DNA from: an uncultured Roseovarius sp.
GTDB lineage: Bacteria; Pseudomonadota; Alphaproteobacteria; Rhodobacterales; Rhodobacteraceae
Length of the DNA stretch: 64,000 nucleotides
Direction: 5' to 3'
NCBI GenBank assembly: GCA_947499555.1
Contig: CANMOU010000002.1
Coordinates: forward strand, 755,001-819,000
The notes beneath the pieces are model-generated. The model had not been told where the DNA came from. It did no database searches and saw only the letters and a list, made by a program, of their open reading frames with translations. A program made the position numbers and the translations under genes. This document shows positions 10,180 to 20,931 of this stretch, piece by piece. Every line of letters starts with the position of its first letter. The first letter of the stretch is position 1.

Positions 10180-11379
10180 ATGAGAGCATCAGCACGGTTT
10201 GATCAGGATCTCCTTGGTCGACTGGAGGGCTTGCAAGACGAGGGGCTCTATAAGACCGAACGCGTGATCACCTCGATGCAGGCTGGCGAAGTTGTGCTGG
10301 CAGGCGGGCAACAGGTCGTGAACCTGTGCGCCAACAACTATCTTGGCCTGGCCGATGATCCCGAGGTCATTGCGGCCGCCCATGAAGGGCTTGATCGATA
10401 CGGATTCGGCATGGCCAGCGTGCGGTTCATCTGTGGCACGCAGGAAGAGCACAAGGCGCTGGAGGCGCGCATCGCCGGGTTTCTTGGCATGGAAGACGCC
10501 ATTCTCTATGCCGCCGCGTTTGACGCGAATGCCGGTTTGTTCGAGACGCTTCTGGGCCCCGAAGACGCGATCATCTCGGATGCGTTGAACCACGCCAGCA
10601 TCATTGACGGTGTGCGTTTGTGCAAGGCGCAGAGGTATCGTTATGCCAATTCCGACATGGCCGATCTTGAACGGTGCTTGCAGGAGGCCGCTGACGCGCG
10701 GCACCGGCTGATCGCCACGGATGGCGTTTTTTCGATGGATGGCTACATCGCGAAGCTGGATCAGATTTGCGACCTGGCAGAGCGCTATGATGCGATGGTC
10801 ATGGTCGACGACTGCCACGCCACCGGATTTGTCGGGGCCACGGGGCGGGGCAGCTTTGAGCATTGTGGTGTGATGGGACGGGTCGATATTCTGACTGGCA
10901 CGTTAGGCAAGGCGATGGGCGGGGCCTCGGGCGGATACACTGCTGCCAGCGCGCCAGTGGTCGATTGGCTGCGCCAACGCTCACGACCTTATCTTTTCTC
11001 GAATACATTGGCCCCAGTGATCGCGGCAGCGTCTTTGAAAGTGTTCGATCTGCTGGAGGAACGCGGCGATACCTTGCGCGCGCAGCTTGGGGAGAACGCA
11101 AGCTATTTCCGTGAAAGAATGGGTAAGCTGGGCTTTGAGTTACTGCCCGGGGAGCACGCGATCGTGCCCGTGATGCTGCGGGACCCGAAGCTCGCGCAGG
11201 AGATGGCGAAGCGTTTGAACAAGCGGGGTGTCTACGTGACCGCGTTCAGCTTCCCGGTTGTGCCCAAGGGCCAGGACCGTATTCGCACGCAAATGAGCGC
11301 AGGTCTGACGCGCGACATGCTGGACCGGGCCATTGACGCATTCGAGGCTGTGGGACGCGAGTTGGAGGTTATTTCCTGA
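10180..11379 (+). CDS. kbl: 2-amino-3-ketobutyrate CoA ligase (glycine C-acetyltransferase)
   Basis: A PLP enzyme of the alpha-oxoamine synthase family, 399 residues. It cleaves 2-amino-3-ketobutyrate with CoA to glycine and acetyl-CoA, the second step of threonine breakdown. Seen: [12 protein letters not shown] near the start, [14 protein letters not shown], the [16 protein letters not shown] motif, and [15 protein letters not shown] with the PLP lysine near residue 244. The start MRASARF follows an AAGGAG site; longer in-frame starts would read through the intergenic hairpins. The stop overlaps the next ATG (TGATG), and tdh lies two genes on, which supports the assignment. Confidence 0.96.
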   Translation: MRASARFDQDLLGRLEGLQDEGLYKTERVITSMQAGEVVLAGGQQVVNLCANNYLGLADDPEVIAAAHEGLDRYGFGMASVRFICGTQEEHKALEARIAGFLGMEDAILYAAAFDANAGLFETLLGPEDAIISDALNHASIIDGVRLCKAQRYRYANSDMADLERCLQEAADARHRLIATDGVFSMDGYIAKLDQICDLAERYDAMVMVDDCHATGFVGATGRGSFEHCGVMGRVDILTGTLGKAMGGASGGYTAASAPVVDWLRQRSRPYLFSNTLAPVIAAASLKVFDLLEERGDTLRAQLGENASYFRERMGKLGFELLPGEHAIVPVMLRDPKLAQEMAKRLNKRGVYVTAFSFPVVPKGQDRIRTQMSAGLTRDMLDRAIDAFEAVGRELEVIS

Positions 11380-12296
11380 TGGTCCTGCCCTCTGTCATCG
11401 ATGCGATGAGCGGCACGCCACTGGTCGAATTAAGCCGTGTTAGAGACGAATTGCATCTCGACGGCCGCATTCTGGCTAAGCTGGATTACCTGCTGCCAGG
11501 GTTTTCCAAGAAAGACCGAGCCGCCCGCGCAATCATTGAAGGCGCGCGCGCCTCTGGCGAGTTACAGGCAGGGCAAACGGTAGTGGAATTGACCTCGGGC
11601 AACATGGGAACCGGGCTCGCCATTGTCTGTGCTGTGCTGGGGCATCCCTTTGTCGCGGTGATGAGTGAAGGCAATTCCGAAGAACGTGCCCGGATGATGC
11701 GCGCGCTGGGCGCGGACGTGGTGCTGGTTCCGCAGGCGCCCGGAAGTCTGAAAGGTGAGGTTTCGGGTGAGGATTTGAAGCTTGTCGATCAGTCCGCTGA
11801 AAAGATCACCGAAGAGCGTGGTGCCTACCGAGCGGATCAATTTGAGCGTGTCGGCAATCCCTTGGCCCACGAAACAGGGACCGGGCCGGAGATCTGGGAG
11901 CAATCGGGCGGTGAGATCACGGCGTTTTGCGACTTCATCGGGTCGGGCGGCACCCTTGCAGGCGTCGCGCGGTATCTGTCACCCAAGGGCGTTCGATGTT
12001 ATGCCATCGATCCCGATAAACCTGATCACCCGATCCAAGGTGGCGGCTATTCGATGCAGGACCTGACGCACCTGAAAGACATGAGTTTGGCGGGATCAGT
12101 GACTGTTTCAGGCCGTGACGCCAAGGAAGCCGCCCGCCTTTTGGCCCGGACCGAAGGCATCTTCGGAGGCTTCTCCGCCGGCGCAAATCTGGCTGGCGCA
12201 ATCCAGCTTTTGACCGGCGTTGAGCAGGGTGGAACCGTCGCCATCGTCATGTGCGACAGCGGATTGAAATACCTCAGCACCGATTTGTGGGACTAA
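11379..12296 (+). CDS. Cysteine-synthase-like PLP enzyme in the threonine operon
   Basis: A 305-residue fold-type II PLP enzyme. The PLP lysine is in PGFSKKDRAA, near residue 48; SGNMGTGLAIV binds the substrate carboxylate, GSGGTLAGVARYL binds PLP phosphate, and CDSGLKYLS lies near the C-terminus. It resembles cysteine synthase and cystathionine beta-synthase, but the lysine motif lacks the usual NPTGS wording. It is translationally coupled to kbl and followed by tdh. A role on threonine, serine or the unstable aminoketobutyrate intermediate is possible, but nothing in the sequence settles the substrate. Confidence 0.8.
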   Translation: MVLPSVIDAMSGTPLVELSRVRDELHLDGRILAKLDYLLPGFSKKDRAARAIIEGARASGELQAGQTVVELTSGNMGTGLAIVCAVLGHPFVAVMSEGNSEERARMMRALGADVVLVPQAPGSLKGEVSGEDLKLVDQSAEKITEERGAYRADQFERVGNPLAHETGTGPEIWEQSGGEITAFCDFIGSGGTLAGVARYLSPKGVRCYAIDPDKPDHPIQGGGYSMQDLTHLKDMSLAGSVTVSGRDAKEAARLLARTEGIFGGFSAGANLAGAIQLLTGVEQGGTVAIVMCDSGLKYLSTDLWD

Positions 12297-12299
12297 AGC

Positions 12300-13343
12300 A
12301 TGCAGAACCAGATGAAAGCCCTTGTCAAAGCCAAGCCCGAACCAGGGCTTTGGATGGAGCATGTTCCGGTGCCGGAACCGGGGCCCAGCGATGTGCTGAT
12401 CAAGGTGAAGAAATCGGCCATTTGCGGCACCGATGTGCATATCTGGAAATGGGATGAATTCAGTGCCAAGACGGTGCCGGTGCCCATGGTTGTCGGGCAT
12501 GAGTTTGTTGGAGAGATTGTCGACACCGGCGCTGCTGCGGTGAAGTACAAGATCGGGCAACGGGTTTCGGGCGAAGGTCATATCGTCTGTGGAACCTGCC
12601 GGAATTGCCGCGCAGGGCGCGGGCATCTGTGCCGCAATACCAAGGGTGTGGGCGTAAACCGGCCCGGGAGTTTTGCCGAGTACCTGTGCATCCCCGAGGC
12701 CAATGTCGTGCCCATCCCCGAGGAAATCCCGGACGAGATTGCGGCGATATTTGATCCCTTTGGCAATGCCGTGCACACGGCATTGTCTTTCGATCTGGTG
12801 GGCGAAGACGTACTTGTTACGGGTGCCGGTCCGATCGGCATCATGGGCGCGCTTGTGGCGCAGAAGGTCGGCGCGCGGAAAACCGTGATTACAGATATCA
12901 ACCCCTATCGCCTCAACCTCGCCCGCAAGATGGGCGTCCAATATGTTGTGGACGTCTCGAAAGAGCAGTTGCGCGATGTGATGGATGAAATCGGCATGAC
13001 CGAAGGCTTTGATGTTGGCCTGGAGATGTCTGGCGCGTCGGCGGCCATGCAGCAGATGATCGCCCGCATGAACAATGGTGGCAAGGTGGCCCTTCTGGGC
13101 ATTGCACCTACCGAATTTCCGGTGGACTGGAACACCGTGATCTTCAAGATGCTGCACATCAAGGGCATCTATGGCCGCGAGATGTACGAGACCTGGTACA
13201 AGATGATCGCGCTTGTGCAGTCGGGCCTGGACGTGTCGGGCCTTATCACCCACCGCATCTCCATCGACGACTTTGAAGAGGGGTTTGCCGCGATGATCTC
13301 GGGGGACAGCGGCAAGGTGGTCATGGATTGGGATGTCGCATGA
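12300..13343 (+). CDS. tdh: L-threonine 3-dehydrogenase
   Basis: A zinc-dependent medium-chain dehydrogenase of 347 residues that oxidises L-threonine to 2-amino-3-ketobutyrate with NAD. Seen: [14 protein letters not shown] with the catalytic zinc cysteine and the Tdh-specific His, GHEFVGEIV, the structural zinc cluster [15 protein letters not shown], and the Rossmann motif [14 protein letters not shown]. Co-location with kbl makes a complete threonine-to-glycine route. The end overlaps the start of the following secreted protein gene by 4 bp. Confidence 0.97.
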   Translation: MQNQMKALVKAKPEPGLWMEHVPVPEPGPSDVLIKVKKSAICGTDVHIWKWDEFSAKTVPVPMVVGHEFVGEIVDTGAAAVKYKIGQRVSGEGHIVCGTCRNCRAGRGHLCRNTKGVGVNRPGSFAEYLCIPEANVVPIPEEIPDEIAAIFDPFGNAVHTALSFDLVGEDVLVTGAGPIGIMGALVAQKVGARKTVITDINPYRLNLARKMGVQYVVDVSKEQLRDVMDEIGMTEGFDVGLEMSGASAAMQQMIARMNNGGKVALLGIAPTEFPVDWNTVIFKMLHIKGIYGREMYETWYKMIALVQSGLDVSGLITHRISIDDFEEGFAAMISGDSGKVVMDWDVA

Positions 13344-14041
13344 GACAGGTGTTCCTGATACTGGTTGCCTTTGTCTTTGCATCTGCTGCTTGGGCCACGC
13401 CGCCACGTGTCACCGCATCGGACGACCGGATGATTGCTGCGACCCAGACACATCTCTACGTGCTGCGCGATATCGAGGATAATCTTGGGTCTCACTATTC
13501 CGGTCTGCTGGATCAGCACTTGATTGAAATCAGTCTCGACACGGGCGAAGCCACGCGGTTTTGGCCTGTGCGGCGGATGGCCGTGAACCGCCTGCCAGAG
13601 AATGATTTCGTCAACCCCGGTGAGGTCCAGGATCTTGAGGGTGAGACGCAAGACATTACGGCGATACTCCGCGAGGTCGGTGCACAGCCGATTTCGCCAA
13701 GCTTTTGGCAAATGGATGATTTAACGTTGGAAGATGGATCCCTGCTTCTGAAGGGCAAGCCGGTGTTGACCCCTTTCTCCCTTCGCGCTCTTGGGCGCGC
13801 GCAATTGGCCATCCTGCGTGACAGATATCCGCCGATTGAAAGCGAAGCCGAATATGTCGCCGGGGCGCGCATCGATTTCTACGACCTGTACGCCGAGGGA
13901 GATTGGGAATGCATGCTGCTTCCCGAGACGCGGTTGGTTTTTCGACCAGCTGACAGCCTGATCATCGCAAAACTCACATGCGAGGACGCGGATTTGAGCG
14001 GCATCTGGTCATTTCACGCGATTCTCAAAGACGACCTTTAA
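13340..14041 (+). CDS. Secreted protein of unknown function
   Basis: I do not recognise this 233-residue protein. The start [11 protein letters not shown] gives a clean signal peptide ending at SAAWA, so the product is likely periplasmic. The mature part is acidic with scattered tryptophans, has two cysteines close to the C-terminus that could pair (ECMLLP and LTCED), and shows no repeats or membrane segments. Its ATG overlaps the tdh stop (ATGA), so it is probably translated as the last gene of the threonine operon, though its function need not be related. Confidence 0.7.
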   Translation: MRQVFLILVAFVFASAAWATPPRVTASDDRMIAATQTHLYVLRDIEDNLGSHYSGLLDQHLIEISLDTGEATRFWPVRRMAVNRLPENDFVNPGEVQDLEGETQDITAILREVGAQPISPSFWQMDDLTLEDGSLLLKGKPVLTPFSLRALGRAQLAILRDRYPPIESEAEYVAGARIDFYDLYAEGDWECMLLPETRLVFRPADSLIIAKLTCEDADLSGIWSFHAILKDDL

Positions 14042-14054
14042 TCGGAGACCAATC

Positions 14055-16529
14055 ATGAGCGACACGCTGGCACAATCGGCGCTCAACATTCAGAAGGATG
14101 AGACGGCCAGGGGCAAGCCTTTGCCCAGCCATGCCAAGGTGGCCATCATAGGCGGCGGCGTGGTGGGGTGTTCGATCTTGTTTCACCTGAGCAAGTTTGG
14201 CTGGAAAGACGTTATCCTGCTGGAACGGAACGAACTTACATCCGGCTCAAGCTGGCATGCCGCAGGGCAGATTCATACGATTTCCAGCGATCCGAATATC
14301 AGTCGGCTGCAGAGTTACACGATCGGACTATACAAGGAAATCGAAGAGCTTTCCGGGCAGTCGGTGGGCCTGCATATGACAGGTGGATTCTACCTTGCTT
14401 CGAACAAGACATGGCACGACTACCTGAAGCGCGAGCGTTCCAAGGCGCGATACATGGGGCTGCATCAGGAATGGATCAGCCCGACGGAGTTGGCTGAACG
14501 ACATCCGCTCATTGATCCCAAACATTACTATGCGGCCTTGTGGGATGATCAAGACGGCGATCTGGACCCTTCGGGGACAACTTATGCTTTTGCGAAAGCG
14601 GCACGTCATTACGGCGGGCAGTATTTCACGCATACCCCGGTCACAGCGACAACTCAGCGACCGGATGGGCAATGGGAGGTCGTCACCGAAAGAGGCTCTG
14701 TTGTTGCCGAATATGTCATAAATTGTGGAGGTCTTTGGGCGCGCGAGGTCGGGCACATGGCGGGCCTGAACCTACCCGTGCAACCGATGGAGCACCATTA
14801 TCTGCTGACTGACCGGATTGATGAGGTTGCTGATTTTGGCTCGCGCCTGCCCTGCGGGATTGACTACGAAGCCAACATCTATTTCCGGCAGGAACGTGAC
14901 GGGATGTTGCTCGGGACCTATGAACCGGTCGGCACGCCTTGGAAAGTTGACGGAACACCCTGGGATTTCGGGCATGAGCTTTTGCCGCCGAAACTGGAGA
15001 ACATAGCAGAACGGCTTGAGCTTGGGTTTGAGCGGATACCCGCATTGGCAAATGCGGGCATCAAAGACACGATCAACGGTCCGTTTACGTTTGGTCCGGA
15101 TGGCAACCCGATGATCGGCCCGGTGCCGGGCATGCGCAATTATTGGTGCGCCGTGGGTGTGATGGCGGGGTTCTGTCAGGGAGGTGGCGTTGGTCTGACC
15201 ATGGCGGAGTGGATGATCGACGGCGAGCCCTCTATCGATGTCTGGGCCATGGATGTGGCCCGATTCGGGGACTGGGCCACTCCCGATTGGGGCACGGTCA
15301 AATCTACCGAAAATTATGAACGCCGTTTCGTAATGACGTTTCCCAATGAGACCCTACCCAAGGGACGAATGCAGAAGACAACCGCGCTCTATGACCGGCT
15401 GGTGGCCAAGGGTGCGCGGATGGATCAGGGCTTTGGGCTTGAGCACGCGCTTTGGTTCGCGGATGGTCCAGAAGATGCGCATGAGGAGCCTTCCTTTGAG
15501 CGCAATCGGAGCCATGATTACGTGGCGCGTGAGGTCAAGGCGGTGCAAGAGGCCGTTGGCGGTATCGAGATTGCGAACTTTGCCAAACATGAGTTCACCG
15601 GGGCGGGCGCGAGAGCCTATTTAGACTCTGTTCTTGCCGGATATGTGCCAAAACCGGGTCGTTTGACACTTACTCCGATGCTGACACCCAATGGTCGTTT
15701 GTATGGGGACCTAACTGTGGCGTGCTTGTCCGAGGAGCATTTCACCCTCTTCGGTTCGGGCGCGATGCAGGAGGCGCATCGCCGTTGGTTTGAGAAAGAT
15801 CTGCCCGGCGATGTGAACTACCGCAATGTCTCGGATGACTGGCACGGCGTTGCATTGAGCGGGCCCAGGTCACGTGAGCTTTTGTCGCGTATCACGCGGG
15901 GGGATGTGAGCGCCGATGCGCTGAGGTTCCGTGACCTCCGGCAGACTTTTGTCGGTGGCGTGCCCGTCATTCTGAATCGAATATCGTTCAGCGGCGAGCT
16001 TGGTTACGAAATCTACTGCCGTCCTCAATACCTTTTGCGTCTCGCTGAGGCGATTGAAGACGCGGGCGCTGATCTCGGATATCGCTGGTATGGGGCGCGG
16101 GCGCTGATGTCGATGCGGCTCGAAAAAGGATGGGGCGCGTGGACGTTGGAGTTCCGACCGGATTTCAATGCCGTCGAGGCTGGCCTGGATGTCTTCATCA
16201 ACTGGAAAAAAGACTTCATCGGCAAGTCAGCGACGGAAGGCTTCGTCAAAGAGGCGGTTTCCCGCAAGTTGGTGACGCTCACGATCGATGTGGATGGCAT
16301 TGACGTGACGGGCGATGAGGCGGTTTTGCACGATGGTCAGGCGATCGGCTATATCACCGCCGGCGGATATGCGCACCGCGTCGGGCGGTCGATGGCAATG
16401 GCATATGTCGCATCCGAGTATTCAGGTGCCGGTGAGGTGCTCGACGTCGAAATCCTTGGCGAGTTGTACAAGTCGGAGGTTCAGGGCGCTCCGGTTTATG
16501 ATGCAAACGGGGCCAATATGCGTAGCTAA
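14055..16529 (+). CDS. FAD-dependent dimethylglycine/sarcosine dehydrogenase-like protein with GcvT domain
   Basis: An 824-residue two-part enzyme. Residues 27-400 form a DAO-type flavoprotein with the dinucleotide motif IIGGGVVGCS and GSSWHAAG; His68 in the latter aligns with the histidine that binds FAD covalently in dimethylglycine and sarcosine dehydrogenases. Residues about 430-820 are an aminomethyltransferase (GcvT) domain that would bind tetrahydrofolate and collect the one-carbon unit. The expected reaction is oxidative N-demethylation of a glycine derivative. A GbdR-like regulator follows directly, and tmpA-tmpB, which would generate glycine betaine, are close by. Exact substrate among dimethylglycine, sarcosine or a related amine is not decided by sequence. 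Confidence 0.88.
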   Translation: MSDTLAQSALNIQKDETARGKPLPSHAKVAIIGGGVVGCSILFHLSKFGWKDVILLERNELTSGSSWHAAGQIHTISSDPNISRLQSYTIGLYKEIEELSGQSVGLHMTGGFYLASNKTWHDYLKRERSKARYMGLHQEWISPTELAERHPLIDPKHYYAALWDDQDGDLDPSGTTYAFAKAARHYGGQYFTHTPVTATTQRPDGQWEVVTERGSVVAEYVINCGGLWAREVGHMAGLNLPVQPMEHHYLLTDRIDEVADFGSRLPCGIDYEANIYFRQERDGMLLGTYEPVGTPWKVDGTPWDFGHELLPPKLENIAERLELGFERIPALANAGIKDTINGPFTFGPDGNPMIGPVPGMRNYWCAVGVMAGFCQGGGVGLTMAEWMIDGEPSIDVWAMDVARFGDWATPDWGTVKSTENYERRFVMTFPNETLPKGRMQKTTALYDRLVAKGARMDQGFGLEHALWFADGPEDAHEEPSFERNRSHDYVAREVKAVQEAVGGIEIANFAKHEFTGAGARAYLDSVLAGYVPKPGRLTLTPMLTPNGRLYGDLTVACLSEEHFTLFGSGAMQEAHRRWFEKDLPGDVNYRNVSDDWHGVALSGPRSRELLSRITRGDVSADALRFRDLRQTFVGGVPVILNRISFSGELGYEIYCRPQYLLRLAEAIEDAGADLGYRWYGARALMSMRLEKGWGAWTLEFRPDFNAVEAGLDVFINWKKDFIGKSATEGFVKEAVSRKLVTLTIDVDGIDVTGDEAVLHDGQAIGYITAGGYAHRVGRSMAMAYVASEYSGAGEVLDVEILGELYKSEVQGAPVYDANGANMRS

Positions 16530-16549
16530 AAGCCAAGGATGGCCGTGCC

Positions 16550-17536
16550 ATGATAGAGCAATTCGACGCGCCAAGGCACTATGTTTTCCTGTTGATCCCC
16601 GGCTTTTCAATGCTTGGCTTTACCTGCGCGCTTGAGGCGCTGAGCCTTGCCAATCGTCATCCCAGCGGCAAGCAATACTATGATTGGACGTTACTGAGTG
16701 CCAATGGACGACCGGCCCAGGCGTGGAACGGTGTGACCGTCGAGGTTGACGGCGGATTGGAAGAGCTTCATCGCGAAGACACGCTGGTTGTCTGTGCGGG
16801 TGAAAACGCGGTTGAGGGCAGTACCAAAGAGGTTCTTGCGTGGCTTCGGCGTGAGACCCGAAAAGGCATGAAGTTTGGTGCGTTAAGCAGCGGAACCTAC
16901 ACGCTTGCGCTCGCAGGTTTGATCGCGGGCAAGCGCGTTACGACGCATTGGGAATATGCGGATGCGCTGACAGAAGCCTTGCCTCAGGTCAGTATGCAAG
17001 AAACGATCTATTCTCTGGATGGCCGTGTCTTTTCCTGTGCAGGTGGCGCCTCGTCCATGGATCTCATGCTCCATCTCATCGAAGAGGACTACGGGCTGAA
17101 ACTGGTGGAGTGGGTCGCGGAACAAATGGTTTATACCGCGCCCAGGGATCGAAATAGTGCTCAGCGTCTAACCCTGCCGTCACGTCTGGCGCGCGGCAAT
17201 CGCAAGGTTTTGCAGGCAATTGAGTTGATGCGCGCAGCAATCGAAGAACCTCGAAAGCTTAGCGACGTTGCGCGCGAGGTTGGGGTCTCAACTCGGCAGT
17301 TGGAGCGATTGTTTCAGACGGTGCTGAACACATCCCCTAGCCGCTACTACATCATGACAAGGCTTGAACGCGCGCGGCATCTTCTTCGACAAACAGATAT
17401 GACTGTCACTGAGATCAGCGTCTTATGCGGGTTTGCAAGTCCCACTCATTTTTCGCGTGCTTACAGAAAGATCTACAACCTGCCGCCCAGCAAGGAACCA
17501 AGTGCGGGCGGGACGCTTAACCGTCTGCCTGACTAA
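16550..17536 (+). CDS. GlxA/AraC-family regulator, GbdR-like
   Basis: A 328-residue regulator with a DJ-1/PfpI-like sensor domain (about residues 8-170; FLLIPGFSMLGFTCALEALSLAN) and a C-terminal double helix-turn-helix of AraC type (LSDVAREVGVSTRQLERLF, then TVTEISVLCGFASPTHFSRAYRK). This layout matches GbdR, CdhR and SouR, which sense glycine betaine, carnitine or sarcosine in pseudomonads. It lies 20 bp after the dehydrogenase gene and upstream of the tmpAB region, so control of methylated-amine catabolism is a reasonable inference. The last 20 bp overlap the convergent peroxidase gene. Confidence 0.88.
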   Translation: MIEQFDAPRHYVFLLIPGFSMLGFTCALEALSLANRHPSGKQYYDWTLLSANGRPAQAWNGVTVEVDGGLEELHREDTLVVCAGENAVEGSTKEVLAWLRRETRKGMKFGALSSGTYTLALAGLIAGKRVTTHWEYADALTEALPQVSMQETIYSLDGRVFSCAGGASSMDLMLHLIEEDYGLKLVEWVAEQMVYTAPRDRNSAQRLTLPSRLARGNRKVLQAIELMRAAIEEPRKLSDVAREVGVSTRQLERLFQTVLNTSPSRYYIMTRLERARHLLRQTDMTVTEISVLCGFASPTHFSRAYRKIYNLPPSKEPSAGGTLNRLPD

Positions 17537-18047
17537 GCATCGCCTCGATCGGGCCCGTGATACGCCGTGAGGTCGGTTTGACCGTTGACCGGAACGTTTC
17601 AACCAGATTGCCCTGCCGGTCGAGCAACACCTTGTTGAAGTTCCAGTTCGGCTCAAATCCGGTCTCTTCTGCAAGAGATCTGAAAAATGGATGGGCATCG
17701 TCGCCGGTCACAGATGTGATGCCCGTCATTGGCAATGTGAGATCGTAATTCACTTCGCAGAAATGCTTCACCTCGTCTTCGCTCTCCAACTCCTGGGAAA
17801 AATCGTCGGAGGGAACGGCAAGCACGACAAGACCTTGGCCGCGGTATGTTTCATGCAAGGCTTGAAGGGCGGAATATTGATCCGTGAAGCCGCAAAGCGA
17901 GGCGGTGTTGACCACAAGGATAGGTTGGCCAAGCCAATCCGACAATTTATGTGTGCCGCCATCGATGTTGGTGAATTCAGTTCGCAGATCCAGCGCAAGG
18001 GCGGGCGATGCCGCCAGTGCCAGGATAAAAGCAAGAACTTTCCGCAT
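17517..18047 (-). CDS. Glutathione peroxidase family protein, exported
   Basis: A 176-residue thiol peroxidase. The signal peptide MRKVLAFILALAASPALA puts it in the periplasm. The catalytic cysteine is Cys52 in NTASLCGFTDQY, and WNFNKVLLDR supplies the conserved Trp and Asn. The usual PCNQFG segment reads PSDDFS, so the glutamine of the catalytic tetrad is replaced; activity may differ from classic enzymes. It is a Cys, not a selenocysteine, enzyme. The ribosome-binding site GGAGA is 8 bases before the ATG. It is divergent from tmpA and convergent with the GbdR-like gene. Confidence 0.9.
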   Translation of the reverse strand: MRKVLAFILALAASPALALDLRTEFTNIDGGTHKLSDWLGQPILVVNTASLCGFTDQYSALQALHETYRGQGLVVLAVPSDDFSQELESEDEVKHFCEVNYDLTLPMTGITSVTGDDAHPFFRSLAEETGFEPNWNFNKVLLDRQGNLVETFRSTVKPTSRRITGPIEAMLSQADG

Positions 18048-18061
18048 GTCTTTGTCTCCTT

Positions 18062-18079
18062 CACCACGTTTACGTAGTG
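18062..18079. promoter_or_regulatory. Imperfect palindrome upstream of the peroxidase gene
   Basis: CACCACGT-TT-ACGTAGTG, two 8-bp arms with one mismatch, lies 15 bp before the peroxidase start in the space shared with tmpA. The position fits an operator, but no regulator can be named. Confidence 0.35.
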
Positions 18080-18196
18080 CGTCGGCTTACGGATCAAGCG
18101 AAAGGTTCAGATCCGACCGATCTGTCGCTTTCAGGCATAGTAGGGTGTCGGAAATTTGTCGGTTCCGTCCCGTTAAAAAGGCTAATCTGACCATAG

Positions 18197-19938
<1,742 letters not shown>

Positions 19939-20007
19939 CGGGGTTGCGGAAAGAGCATTTGAAAAGCTTTGGGCCTTGCGTCAGCTTTGCAAGAAAAGGC
20001 CCAATCC

Positions 20008-20931
20008 ATGAACCCGCTCAAGGGAATAGCACTAAAGCTCTGTGCGGTGATGCTCTTCATCGTGATGTCGGCCCTGATCAAGGCCGCGTCAGAAACAGTG
20101 CCACCAGGTGAGGCGGTGTTTTTCAGATCCTTTTTTGCAATTCCCGTTATCTTTGCATGGCTTGCTTTTCGCGGAGAGGTGCGCACAGGTCTCAAGGTTA
20201 CTTCGCGCATGGGGCATTTCTGGCGCGGGGTTGTTGGTACAACCGCGATGGGCTTGATGTTTGCTGGTCTTGGTCTTTTGCCTTTGCCCGAAGTCACGGC
20301 ACTGGGATATGCCGCGCCGTTGCTGGTAGTGATCTTTGCGGCGATGTTTCTCGACGAAAAAGTCGGTGTATTTCGCCTTGCCGCCGTCGCTTTGGGCCTT
20401 GCCGGTGTTCTTATCGTCCTGTCGCCACGATTAACCACCTTGAGCGGGCCGCAGGTGGAAACCGCACAGGCCGTAGGCGCAGTCCTGGTTCTTCTCGGGG
20501 CGGTCTGTGCCGCGCTCGCTCAGATCTATATTCGAAAGCTCGTGCAGACCGAGCAGACAAGCGCCATCGTCTTCTACTTCTCCCTTACCTCGACCACACT
20601 GTCGTTGCTCACACTTCCATTCGGATGGGTCATTCCGGGCGTATTGGAGACTGTTTTTCTGATCTTGGCGGGTCTAATAGGGGGCGTTGCGCAGATCTTT
20701 CTGACCTCTGCTTACAGATACGCCGATGCAAGCGTGATCGCGCCTTTTGACTACGCCTCGATGCTCTTTGCGATTGTCATAGGGTATGTGTTTTTCCAGG
20801 AAGTCCCGACGCAACAAATGCTTCTTGGGGCGGCACTGGTTATCCTGGCCGGGATCATCATCATCCTACGTGAGCGTCAATTGGGTCTCAAACGCGGTCG
20901 CGCACGGTCGGTCAAGACACCTCAGGGCTAG
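20008..20931 (+). CDS. EamA/DMT-family transporter
   Basis: A 307-residue inner-membrane protein with about ten hydrophobic segments in two EamA repeats. The repeats show the family pattern: EAVFFRSFFAIPVI with LPLPEVTALGYAAPLLVVIFAAMF in the first, and YADASVIAPFDYASMLFAIVIGYVFF in the second. It is related to riboflavin, S-adenosylmethionine and amino-acid-derivative carriers; substrate unknown. The start MNPLKGIAL is chosen because the first membrane helix follows directly. It lies 69 bp after tmpB and may be cotranscribed; export of a pathway product is possible. Its 3' end overlaps the convergent oxidoreductase gene by 4 bp. Confidence 0.85.
   Translation: MNPLKGIALKLCAVMLFIVMSALIKAASETVPPGEAVFFRSFFAIPVIFAWLAFRGEVRTGLKVTSRMGHFWRGVVGTTAMGLMFAGLGLLPLPEVTALGYAAPLLVVIFAAMFLDEKVGVFRLAAVALGLAGVLIVLSPRLTTLSGPQVETAQAVGAVLVLLGAVCAALAQIYIRKLVQTEQTSAIVFYFSLTSTTLSLLTLPFGWVIPGVLETVFLILAGLIGGVAQIFLTSAYRYADASVIAPFDYASMLFAIVIGYVFFQEVPTQQMLLGAALVILAGIIIILRERQLGLKRGRARSVKTPQG

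Noticed and set aside
12108-13406. 432-codon open frame antisense to tdh
   Set aside because: It mirrors the high-GC third-position pattern of tdh, is very His/Arg-rich, and has no recognisable domain.
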